From Bacteroidota bacterium (GTDB taxonomy: Bacteria; Bacteroidota; Bacteroidia; Palsa-965): a stretch of 64,000 bases of DNA. A program made the translations under genes and the position numbers. A model generated the notes under the pieces. That model was not told the origin of the DNA, searched no databases, and saw only the letters and a list, made by a program, of their open reading frames with translations. Of the stretch, positions 17,941 to 24,870 are shown in pieces (positions within the stretch are counted from its first letter, which is position 1; the number at the start of each line of letters is the position of its first letter). The stretch covers positions 126,788 to 190,787 of the forward strand of contig JACQAM010000009.1 in assembly GCA_016194975.1 (NCBI GenBank), given 5' to 3'.

Positions 17941-18693
17941 GTGATCCTCGGAAAAAAATTAGTCGTGGTATTGCCGGCGTACAACGCAGAAAAAACGCTG
18001 CGTGAAACTTACGGCGAAATTCCAATGGAGATCGTTGACGAAGTGGTGCTGGTGGATGATGCGAGTAAGGACAATACCATTGGTGTTGCGCGCGAGATCG
18101 GGATCAATCACATTATCCGTCACGAAAAAAATAAAGGTTATGGCGGAAATCAGAAATCATGTTACGATAAAGCTTTATCGCTCGGAGCCGATATTGTGAT
18201 CATGCTTCATCCCGATTACCAGTACACACCGAAACTTATTTACTCGATGTCGTACCTCATCGCCAATGATGTTTATCCCGTTGTGCTTGGTTCGAGAATT
18301 TTAGGAAAAGGTGCGCGCAAAGGAGGAATGCCTTTTTACAAATATGTTTTCAATCGTTGTCTCACCTTCGCGCAGAATATTCTCATCAGCCAGAAACTTT
18401 CGGAATACCACACCGGTTATCGCGCATTTTCAAAAAAAATTCTTACCTCGATAAATTACCACGCCAACTCCGACGATTTTGTTTTTGACAATCAAATGAT
18501 ATCACAGATCGTTTACGCCGGATTTGAAATTGCAGAGATCACCTGCCCGACAAAATATTTTGATGAAGCATCGTCCATTAATTTCAGCCGTAGTTTGAAA
18601 TACGGATTAGGATGCATGAGTGTTTCCTTTAAACACCGATTCAACAAATGGGGGCTTATGAAGAGTGAGATTTACCAGGTTCCGAAGCATTGA
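17941..18693 (+). CDS. GT2 family glycosyltransferase (polyprenyl-phosphate type)
   Basis: This 250-residue GT-A enzyme starts at GTG 17941 (MILGKKLVVVLPAYNAEKTL). It shows the nucleotide-sugar motif VVLVDDASKDNT (about residues 35-46), MLHPDYQY as the DxD equivalent, and YHTGYRAFSKKI with the GYR segment. It resembles dolichol/undecaprenyl-phosphate mannosyl- or glucosyltransferases, but lacks their C-terminal TM helices, so a soluble or peripheral enzyme is likely. The donor and acceptor are unknown. It stands alone between divergent uvrB and a secreted protein. Confidence 0.88.
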   Translation: MILGKKLVVVLPAYNAEKTLRETYGEIPMEIVDEVVLVDDASKDNTIGVAREIGINHIIRHEKNKGYGGNQKSCYDKALSLGADIVIMLHPDYQYTPKLIYSMSYLIANDVYPVVLGSRILGKGARKGGMPFYKYVFNRCLTFAQNILISQKLSEYHTGYRAFSKKILTSINYHANSDDFVFDNQMISQIVYAGFEIAEITCPTKYFDEASSINFSRSLKYGLGCMSVSFKHRFNKWGLMKSEIYQVPKH

Positions 18694-18832
18694 TATTAAC
18701 CGGAAACCTTCAAAAACCAACCTTTCCTTGCATTTTATTGCTAATTCTCAACATATTTTGATCTGCTATTGACTTATATCAATTTTTTTTTGAAAATTGA
18801 GTACAAATTAAAGCCGTCCTAAAAAAACAAAC

Positions 18833-20494
18833 ATGAAAAAAGCATTTACTCTTCTAGCAGGTATCGCGCTCACCGCGACCAGTGCATTTGCGCAGCTCAC
18901 CAACGGAAGCACAGCTCCCGATTGGACGCTGACTGACATTAACGGAAACAGCTGGCATCTTTATCAGTTGACCGCAATGGGAAAAACAGTATTCTTTGAC
19001 GTATCCGCAACATGGTGCGGCCCTTGCTGGAATTATCATAACGGTCGCGCACTCGACAGTTTGTACGATCAGCATGGTCCGAGCGGAACCATCGACCAGA
19101 TGTGTTATGTTTTCTTCATTGAAGGAGACGGCACAACAACTTCTGCCGATCTCAATGGAACAGGAACGAACACACAGGGTAATTGGGTAGCTGGAACAAA
19201 TTTCCCAATCATTGATCCTCCTGCGGCAACCATCAATCCGTGGAATACGCAATACAACATTGCTTATTTCCCAACGATCTATATGGTTTGCCCGAACAAT
19301 AAAGTTTATGAAGCAGGCCAGCAGAATCTTGCAGGACTTGTAAGCTCCATGAATATCTGTCCTTACAATCTGGATGCACTTCCAAACGGAGCAGCTTCAC
19401 TTGCTTGCACAACAACTTATGCGCCGCAATTCACTTTGAAAAATAACAGCATAAGCACTGCGCTCACTTCCTGCGACGTAAACTGGCACGTTGATTCCAA
19501 CGGTCCGGCAACTTACAACTGGAGCGGAAATCTTGCAGCAGGCGCTTCTACTACTGTTACTCTTCCTACGCAAACGCTCACTGCCGGTAACCACGTTCTT
19601 TATGTGGCCACCACCAACCCAAATGCATCTACGGATAACAACATCAATAACGATTCTCATGCTTATCCTTTCGGAGTTGTTACTGCATCAGGAACAACAA
19701 CGCCTTACACTAATGCAATGACCAGCACTGCATGGCCATATACGAACTGGATCGTGAGCAATTCTGATGGTGGATTTACATGGTCGCACAGTACGCCTAA
19801 TGGTGGAGCTGCGAAATATGATTTCTACAATAATCCGAACATTGGTGATGTGGATGACATGATCGTTGAACCGATTGATATGAGTGCAATGACATCCGCT
19901 TCACTTTCTTTCGATGTGGCTGATGCACGTTACAGCGCATCTTACATTGATCAGCTTGATGTTCTTGTGTCAACCGATTGCGGCGCAACATGGACAAACG
20001 TTTACACCAAATCCGGTTCTACACTTGCAACTGTTCCTGACCAGACTTCCGCTTTCCTTCCAACTACTGCTAACCAGTGGAGAAATGATTGCGTGAACAT
20101 GACTCCGTTTGTCGGAAACAATAAAGTGTTCATCGCTTTCCGTGCAACGAATGGTTATGGCAATGATCTTTACATTGACAATATCAACGTTTCAAATGCT
20201 GCGTGTGCAACAGGAATTGCAAATGCAGGAGTTGGCGTGAATAACCTCACGCTCTTCCCGAATCCTTCGAACGACCAGGCCAACATCAATTTCAACCTGG
20301 ATCATTCTTCTGATGTAACGATCAACGTTTACAACATGGTTGGAGAACTTGTTTACTCCAAACTCATGGGCAACGTTGCAAACGGAACACAGAATGTACA
20401 AATGAATACAGCGGAACTCAGCAACGGCCTCTACATGGTAGAACTCATTGCCGGTGGCAACCGCACGGTAACAAGAATGACAGTAAGCCACTAA
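18833..20494 (+). CDS. secreted thioredoxin-fold protein with type A T9SS sorting domain
   Basis: This 553-residue exported protein has a signal peptide (MKKAFTLLAGIALTATSAFAQ). Residues about 25-170 are an AhpC/TlpA-like thioredoxin fold with the redox pair WCGPCW at residues 61-66. An Ig-like Thr-rich segment and a beta-sandwich with DDMIVEPIDMSAMTSASLSFDVADARY (choice-of-anchor type) follow. The last about 75 residues are a T9SS type A domain (LTLFPNPSNDQANI, INVYNMVGELVY, LSNGLYMVELI). It should be carried across the outer membrane. A cell-surface disulphide enzyme is the simplest reading. It has its own terminator. Confidence 0.87.
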   Translation: MKKAFTLLAGIALTATSAFAQLTNGSTAPDWTLTDINGNSWHLYQLTAMGKTVFFDVSATWCGPCWNYHNGRALDSLYDQHGPSGTIDQMCYVFFIEGDGTTTSADLNGTGTNTQGNWVAGTNFPIIDPPAATINPWNTQYNIAYFPTIYMVCPNNKVYEAGQQNLAGLVSSMNICPYNLDALPNGAASLACTTTYAPQFTLKNNSISTALTSCDVNWHVDSNGPATYNWSGNLAAGASTTVTLPTQTLTAGNHVLYVATTNPNASTDNNINNDSHAYPFGVVTASGTTTPYTNAMTSTAWPYTNWIVSNSDGGFTWSHSTPNGGAAKYDFYNNPNIGDVDDMIVEPIDMSAMTSASLSFDVADARYSASYIDQLDVLVSTDCGATWTNVYTKSGSTLATVPDQTSAFLPTTANQWRNDCVNMTPFVGNNKVFIAFRATNGYGNDLYIDNINVSNAACATGIANAGVGVNNLTLFPNPSNDQANINFNLDHSSDVTINVYNMVGELVYSKLMGNVANGTQNVQMNTAELSNGLYMVELIAGGNRTVTRMTVSH

Positions 20495-20517
20495 GGCCAA
20501 CTGGAATAAAAAATGAA

Positions 20518-20549
20518 AACCGCTCTCAGCAATGGGGGCGGTTTTTTTT
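20518..20549 (+). terminator. Rho-independent terminator
   Basis: The AACCGCTC / GGGCGGTT stem (one G-U pair, 20518-20543) is followed by eight T. It lies 23 bases after the stop of the secreted thioredoxin-fold gene. Confidence 0.85.
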
Positions 20550-20735
20550 ATTGGTATTTTATGTTGAAGCAAAAGGAAGTAAAAAAATCAGCCAGCACAT
20601 TCGAAAATATTACGTCGAAAAAAAATGGCCCGAAAATTATTTCCTTCACGGTCGTGATTTCCAAATACTCAGTTTAAATTTTTCTGCCGCTGCCGCTTAT
20701 TACTGCCACGACTGCCTTCTGCTTACTGCCAACTG

Positions 20736-22463
20736 TTACGGCACTCTTTCCCAGAATACAAACCCATTCTTCTCACCGGTGTACCGGAGAAATGGATAAC
20801 TTTTTTTCACGTCGTCTTTAAAAGTATTCTTGCAAATGAAATAAGCGGGATAGTCGATCGTTCCGTGCAGCATCCATTCGCGCTGCAGGCGAATCTCATT
20901 TTCAGATTTTGATAAAGATGAATTGTAATAAGTTTTTGCATATTTTTTCCGGAATGCAATATAGAGATGATTGTTGCTGATATGATCCTGCACTTCTCCG
21001 TAGAAATAATGCGCGTAACTTTTGAAGCCGAGTGTCTCGAGATAAAAATCGGAACAGTCGTGGCTGATCCAGTAGTCGATTGCTGTTTGCTGCGAATATT
21101 CTTCTACGCGCGGAACAAACAGTATTGCTGAAAGTGTGATGATCACGATCATCCCGGAAAAAAGAAAATAAATTCCGCGGAAATCCTTTTTGAATATCAT
21201 GAAAAGAAAAAATGCTATCAGTGCCAGCAGAATAATTCCCGTGGTCCATTCCCATCCGTTCCAGTGTGCATTCACTTCAAGATTTGCAACCGCGAAAGGA
21301 TCTTTTATCCAACCCGAATCAATGAGTTGCGTTTTGAATTTATCGATGAACGGAAGAAGTGTGAATACAGCAGCAAAAAATATTCCGAGGAAAATGAAAA
21401 GTATCGTCATCCATTTTTTCCATTCGAATGCACCGCTAAGTAATTTATAGATCGTGTAGGCCGCAAGGAAAGTAAGCGGGAACCAGCAGAGGGAAGAGTA
21501 GTGAATGATTTTCGTTTTTACAATGGAAAATAAAATGAGTACTACCCAGAAAAGAATGCGCATCCATTTCAGGAAATGAAGTTCAAATGGTGTGTCATTT
21601 GCTTTGCGCACGAGCGCACGTATCGCGAACACAGACGCAGGAAAACATCCGAACAGGAGAATGATCCAGTGATAGAAAAAACTTCCACCATGTCCGGCAT
21701 CTTCCGTTCCGAATAAACGAACCTGGTAGAGAAGAAATTCAACGACAAGATTTCCTTTTCCATGCACGATCAGTGTCAGCAGCCATGTCCCGGGAATAAG
21801 TGTTGCAATGAAAGAAAAAAGAAAAAAATGTTTCCAGCTCATGATCGGTCGTCTTTTCATGAACCGCCACACAAGAAAACACAAAACAAAAATGAGGAGT
21901 GCTACAGGACCCTTTGTGAGTACGGCGAGCGAAATAAAAATTGCCGAATAAATGATCCTGCTGTGAAATAATTTCTGTGTAGACAAAGAAGGAAATTCAT
22001 TCGTGTAAATAATGAACTGGTAAATTCCGAGAAAAATGAAAAGGTTAAACCAGGGATCGATGATGCCCGAATGAAAATAAAATGCCGGGAGAATGCTTCC
22101 CGCGAATGCAAGCGCCCATATACGCGCGAACTTCTCGTCGTAGATCTTTTTCCCAATGAAATAAACAGTGAGCAGCGTGATGATCCCGCAAATAGCATTC
22201 GGCAATCGCGCTGCAAATTCATTCACGCCGAAAAAATTCATCGACGCGGCCTGCATCCAGATGAAGAGCGGCGGCTTTTCCCAGAAAGGAAGAAAACCGA
22301 TCTGCACCGTCGAATAATTTTTACTCAGCAGCATTTCTCGCGCACACTCCGCAAAATTTATTTCATCCCAGTCGAAAAGATGAACCGCACCGAGATAAGG
22401 GATGAAAAGTACAGCAGCGATCACTGCAATGACGAAATAAGGAAACAGGTTGCGGATCTTCAT
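20736..22463 (-). CDS. GT39 (ArnT/PMT-like) glycosyltransferase
   Basis: This 575-residue GT-C membrane glycosyltransferase has about ten TM segments. It carries the first-loop acidic motif DWDEINFAECAREML (DWDE at residues 31-34), the conserved EKPPLFIWMQA and NEFAARLPNAICG segments, and a C-terminal soluble tail. Such enzymes move a sugar from a polyprenyl-phosphate carrier to lipid A, protein or glycan. The start codon overlaps the stop of the PAP2 gene by 4 bases (ATGA), indicating translational coupling, so the two probably work on the same lipid-linked product. Confidence 0.9.
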   Translation of the reverse strand: MKIRNLFPYFVIAVIAAVLFIPYLGAVHLFDWDEINFAECAREMLLSKNYSTVQIGFLPFWEKPPLFIWMQAASMNFFGVNEFAARLPNAICGIITLLTVYFIGKKIYDEKFARIWALAFAGSILPAFYFHSGIIDPWFNLFIFLGIYQFIIYTNEFPSLSTQKLFHSRIIYSAIFISLAVLTKGPVALLIFVLCFLVWRFMKRRPIMSWKHFFLFSFIATLIPGTWLLTLIVHGKGNLVVEFLLYQVRLFGTEDAGHGGSFFYHWIILLFGCFPASVFAIRALVRKANDTPFELHFLKWMRILFWVVLILFSIVKTKIIHYSSLCWFPLTFLAAYTIYKLLSGAFEWKKWMTILFIFLGIFFAAVFTLLPFIDKFKTQLIDSGWIKDPFAVANLEVNAHWNGWEWTTGIILLALIAFFLFMIFKKDFRGIYFLFSGMIVIITLSAILFVPRVEEYSQQTAIDYWISHDCSDFYLETLGFKSYAHYFYGEVQDHISNNHLYIAFRKKYAKTYYNSSLSKSENEIRLQREWMLHGTIDYPAYFICKNTFKDDVKKSYPFLRYTGEKNGFVFWERVP

Positions 22464-23104
22464 TTCTGAAAAGTGAGTGCCGGCAGATTTATTTTTTTAA
22501 AATGAAGCGCGAACGAAAGTACTGTGACCGATGAAAGTGTACCGATCAGCGAACCCGCGTAAACATCTTCCAGGAAATGCTGAGAAAGGTAAATGCGCGA
22601 ATAGCCGGCAAGCAGGGCAAGGAAGAAAAATAAAAATTTCATCCACAATTTATCGGTACCGATACAAAGGCAAATGAAAAATGCAAAAGCAAGAGTAGTG
22701 TGTCCCGAAGGAAACGTTTCGAAAAGATTATTTTCCACACCGGGAACAAGACGTATTTCATCCGGGCGAAAAAGCAATGCAGGCCGGGGATCACCGGGAA
22801 AAAAAACATGCTTCAGCAATTGTGTTATTCCCGAAGCGAGGATGCAACTTATTCCTGTAAACAAAGAGAAATTCCGATTCAGTGCGAAAAGTAGAAGAAT
22901 GAGAACGGTAATCGTCCATCCATCGCCAAGCAGCGTGATCCATGGCATGAGCAAATCACCTGCAGAAGAATAATGCCGGTTGATGAAAAGATGAATTTGT
23001 TCTTTTCCGAAATGTGCGAGAATAAAACCGGCGCCCAGCAGAAAAATAAGATACAGGAGAAGAATGCTCCGGTTCGAGCGGAGAATGAAAACAAAGCTGC
23101 GCAT
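22460..23104 (-). CDS. PAP2 family phosphatase (undecaprenyl-PP/PgpB/LpxE type)
   Basis: This 214-residue membrane phosphatase starts at ATG 23104 (MRSFVFILRSN); an in-frame start at 23269 is rejected because it would lie inside the next gene. Six TM segments are seen. The catalytic motifs are a KHVFFPGDPRP form of the first motif (two residues longer than the usual KX6RP), ETFPSGHTTLAF (PSGH) and SRIYLSQHFLEDVYAG (SRxxxxxHxxxD). It may recycle undecaprenyl pyrophosphate or dephosphorylate lipid A. It is coupled to the GT39 gene. Confidence 0.88.
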   Translation of the reverse strand: MRSFVFILRSNRSILLLYLIFLLGAGFILAHFGKEQIHLFINRHYSSAGDLLMPWITLLGDGWTITVLILLLFALNRNFSLFTGISCILASGITQLLKHVFFPGDPRPALLFRPDEIRLVPGVENNLFETFPSGHTTLAFAFFICLCIGTDKLWMKFLFFFLALLAGYSRIYLSQHFLEDVYAGSLIGTLSSVTVLSFALHFKKINLPALTFQK

Positions 23105-23161
23105 GTGCAGCGTAAAAATACAGCAATAAAAATGGAAAAAAGTAAAAATTCCCTGTCTGCG

Positions 23162-23177
23162 GCCCGTCCGACCGGGC
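23162..23177. repeat. short GC-rich palindrome (GCCCG...CGGGC)
   Basis: GCCCG TCCGAC CGGGC, followed by AGGCAGGC, lies in the AT-rich gap between the START-like gene and the PAP2 start. The arms are the same as the inner arms of the palindrome at 24704-24734. Confidence 0.45.
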
Positions 23178-23220
23178 AGGCAGGCAAACTCCGGATTTGG
23201 TATTTTTATTTTAGAATTTT

Positions 23221-24126
23221 TCAGTAGGTGCCAAGCGCCTTGATGAGTCGCTGGATCTGTGAAGCCCACAATCGTTTGCCGGTTACAATATCATCTTCAC
23301 TATCGCCGAAATCAGTAACAACGAGAGAAACTTCACCGGTCATTTCATCCTGCGTCATGCTGAATTCGAAATAATATCCATCCGGTTTATCGAGCCAGCG
23401 TAAGCGCAGGTAGCTATCGATCTTTGCATTCACGATCGCGGCACTTTGCTTTGCACCATCCCAGTTGAATGTATAAATATCATTTTTCAGATCCACACCA
23501 TCGGCAAACCATTCGGCTAGTCCATTCGGCGTGGTCAGAAAATCATAGAGAAGAGAAACAGGTGTGCGGATGATATATTCGAGTGAATATTTCCCTTTCG
23601 GTTCCGGTTTTAATTTTTTCTGATCTTCCAGAGGCATATCGTGGATCACGTGATGTGTGATCACTTCAGTCTTCAGAACTCTTTTTTCTCCCGGTGCCAG
23701 TTTTCCTTTTTGTTTTTTCAGGTGAAAAGTTTTCGGAAGGCGAGGAAGTTTCATCAACTCCGGTGACAATACAACAGGTACTTTCACTTTCGATTTTGGT
23801 GCCGGTTTTTTCAGCGGTGTCGTGTTATGGGTAACAGGAGGAGTTGGAACTGCAGTTGCCGGTTTGATGATCGCTTTTGGTACAGGGGTTTCTTTTTGTT
23901 TCGGATTGATTTTTTTTGATTTGATCACAGCTTCGGATTTAATTTTCTTTTTCACAATGGCCACAGGTTTTTTAGTCGCGGCTTTCACTTTCTTTGATTT
24001 GGGCAATGGTTTTTTTACAGCGGGTTTCGCTTTCGGTTTAGCAACTTTTGTTTTGCTCTTCACCTTTGCTTTCGCCTTTTTTTTCGGCGTCTGCTTCTTC
24101 GGTTTTTTCGCTGCTTTCTTTGTCAT
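23221..24126 (-). CDS. START-like domain protein with long Lys/Pro-rich N-terminal tail
   Basis: This 301-residue protein has two parts. Residues 177-301 are the compact Bacteroidota START-like (SRPBCC/AHSA1-type) domain: KYSLEYIIRTPVSLLYDFL, TPNGLAEWFADGVDLKND, YTFNWDGAKQSA, RLRWLD and the C-terminal helix. Residues 1-176 are low-complexity and rich in Lys, Ala and Pro (KKPKKQTPKKKAKAK, VAKPKAKPAVKKP), like histone H1 or bacterial Hc1 tails. Family members I know are only about 125 residues long, so the tail is an addition. A nucleic-acid-binding role for the tail is an inference. No frameshift is needed and the start at 24126 is unambiguous. Confidence 0.82.
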   Translation of the reverse strand: MTKKAAKKPKKQTPKKKAKAKVKSKTKVAKPKAKPAVKKPLPKSKKVKAATKKPVAIVKKKIKSEAVIKSKKINPKQKETPVPKAIIKPATAVPTPPVTHNTTPLKKPAPKSKVKVPVVLSPELMKLPRLPKTFHLKKQKGKLAPGEKRVLKTEVITHHVIHDMPLEDQKKLKPEPKGKYSLEYIIRTPVSLLYDFLTTPNGLAEWFADGVDLKNDIYTFNWDGAKQSAAIVNAKIDSYLRLRWLDKPDGYYFEFSMTQDEMTGEVSLVVTDFGDSEDDIVTGKRLWASQIQRLIKALGTY

Positions 24127-24256
24127 TTTTCATGAAGATTCCCGTTAAGGAATCTCATTTACGAATCGGTGGGAAAAGTAGAAAAAAATCTTAATCTCAC
24201 AACTTTAACTGAAAATTCCTGAAAAAAAGAGCCGGAAATCGAGATGGGCAAAATGC

Positions 24257-24264
24257 TATATTTG
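24257..24264 (+). promoter_or_regulatory. Bacteroidota -7 box (TATATTTG) upstream of tRNA-Met
   Basis: A perfect TAnnTTTG lies 81 bases before the mature tRNA start. No well-spaced -33 TTG is visible. Confidence 0.5.
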
Positions 24265-24344
24265 CGCTCCATTTTTGAATTTCAGGTGGGGAAGACAATC
24301 CTATAGTCCTGATTGTCACTATACCAGCAAAGAATTCAACAGTT

Positions 24345-24418
24345 GGCGAGGTAGCTCAGCTGGCTAGAGCGCAGCACTCATAATGCTGAGGTCGAGAGTT
24401 CGAGTCTCTCTCTCGCTA
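24345..24418 (+). tRNA. tRNA-Met (CAT anticodon)
   Basis: The 74-nt cloverleaf has acceptor GGCGAGG / TCTCGCT (G-U at both ends), D-stem GCTC/GAGC, anticodon stem CAGCA/TGCTG with loop CTCATAA, and T-stem GAGAG/CTCTC with loop TTCGAGT. The discriminator is A and CCA is not encoded. The body matches elongator tRNA-Met; a lysidine-modified tRNA-Ile(CAT) cannot be excluded by eye. Nucleotides 45-74 of this tRNA are repeated at 24692-24763. Confidence 0.93.
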
Positions 24419-24492
24419 CTTAATGTAAGGCATCTTCGATTGGAGATGCCTTTTTACTTTTGATTATGGTAACGATTTACGTCATCAGCTGT
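24389..24492 (+). repeat. direct repeat, copy 1 (tRNA 3' part, terminator, GIY-YIG start)
   Basis: These 104 bases hold tRNA nucleotides 45-74, the terminator hairpin and the nuclease start through codon 9. Compared with copy 2 (24692-24825) there is one substitution (CTTAATG against CTTTATG), one 1-base gap and one 29-base insertion in copy 2. Confidence 0.9.
24427..24455 (+). terminator. Rho-independent terminator after tRNA-Met
   Basis: AAGGCATCT / AGATGCCTT stem followed by five T. It lies between the tRNA and the GIY-YIG gene, and is duplicated intact after that gene (24769-24787). Confidence 0.8.
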
Positions 24493-24717
24493 CTTGCTGC
24501 GAAAAAGAAATATGTTGGCATGACAGAAAATATTGATCAGCGATTGAAAGATCATAATTCGGGAGCATCAAAATTCACATCTGGATACGGTCCATGGGTT
24601 TTAATTTATTCAGAAACAGCAGAAGATTTTGCAAGAGCGCGCGTAAGGGAAAAATATTTGAAGTCAGCAGCGGGAAGAAGATTTATAAAAAAGGTCGAGA
24701 GTTCCCCGCCCGCCTGA
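24466..24717 (+). CDS. GIY-YIG nuclease family protein
   Basis: This single-domain endonuclease-like protein of 83 residues (ATG 24466; a TTG at 24460 is in frame) matches the UPF0213/YhbQ-like class. The GIY-YIG core is intact: TIYVIS, KKKYVGMTENIDQRLKDHNSG with the catalytic Arg, FTSGYGPWVLIYSE, and ARVREKYLKSAAGRRF with the catalytic Glu. The last residues after RRFIKK (VESSPPA) are encoded by the duplicated tRNA fragment and an inserted GC-rich palindrome that supplies the stop. The gene begins 48 bases after the tRNA with the tRNA terminator between them. Confidence 0.85.
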   Translation: MVTIYVISCLAAKKKYVGMTENIDQRLKDHNSGASKFTSGYGPWVLIYSETAEDFARARVREKYLKSAAGRRFIKKVESSPPA

Positions 24718-24734
24718 CCGGCGGTCGGGCGGGG
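24704..24734. repeat. GC-rich palindrome inside the duplicated tRNA fragment
   Basis: Perfect 9-bp arms CCCCGCCCG (24704-24712) and CGGGCGGGG (24726-24734) flank a 13-base loop. Copy 1 shows the uninterrupted target, so the insertion boundaries (24705-24733, 29 bases) are exact. Confidence 0.85.
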
Positions 24735-24798
24735 AGTCTCTCTCTCGCTACTTTATGTAAGGCATCTTCGATTGGAGATGCCTTTTTACTTTTCGATT

Positions 24799-24825
24799 AT
24801 GGTAACGATTTACGTCATCAGCTGT
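24799..24825 (+). pseudogene. remnant of a second GIY-YIG gene start
   Basis: ATG 24799 begins MVTIYVISC, identical in DNA and protein to the intact nuclease start. After codon 9 the frame reads EKKMFCVFAIF and homology is lost, except perhaps the KK-aromatic pattern. It runs into the end of the opposite-strand hydrolase gene. Confidence 0.75.
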
Positions 24826-24870
24826 GAGAAGAAAATGTTCTGCGTCTTCGCAATATTTGAAAATAATTTT

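Larger units (their letters stand above)
24389..24825 (+). mobile_element. putative tRNA-associated GIY-YIG element with flanking direct repeats
   Basis: The segment runs from within the tRNA-Met through a GIY-YIG nuclease gene and ends in a second copy of the tRNA 3' part, the terminator and the first nine nuclease codons. The copies begin 303 bases apart. It can be read as an element that inserts at, or is duplicated with, a tRNA 3' end and restores it. No integrase or transposase is present; the only coding content is the 83-residue nuclease. Naming it an element is an inference from the repeat structure. Confidence 0.55.
24692..24825 (+). repeat. direct repeat, copy 2, with palindrome inserted in the T-loop
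   Basis: These 134 bases repeat 24389-24492. A 29-base GC-rich palindrome is inserted exactly in the T-loop after GAGAGTTC. The tRNA part lacks the D- and anticodon arms, so it cannot be a functional tRNA. The copy ends inside the ninth codon of a second nuclease start. Confidence 0.9.

Noticed and set aside
20551-20799. A rightward frame after the secreted thioredoxin-fold terminator.
   Set aside because: It overlaps the end of the GT39 gene, follows a terminator, and contains a CTGCC-rich degenerate stretch typical of intergenic DNA here.
24692-24763. A second tRNA gene after the GIY-YIG gene.
   Set aside because: Only nucleotides 45-74 of the tRNA are present and the T-loop is interrupted by a palindrome.
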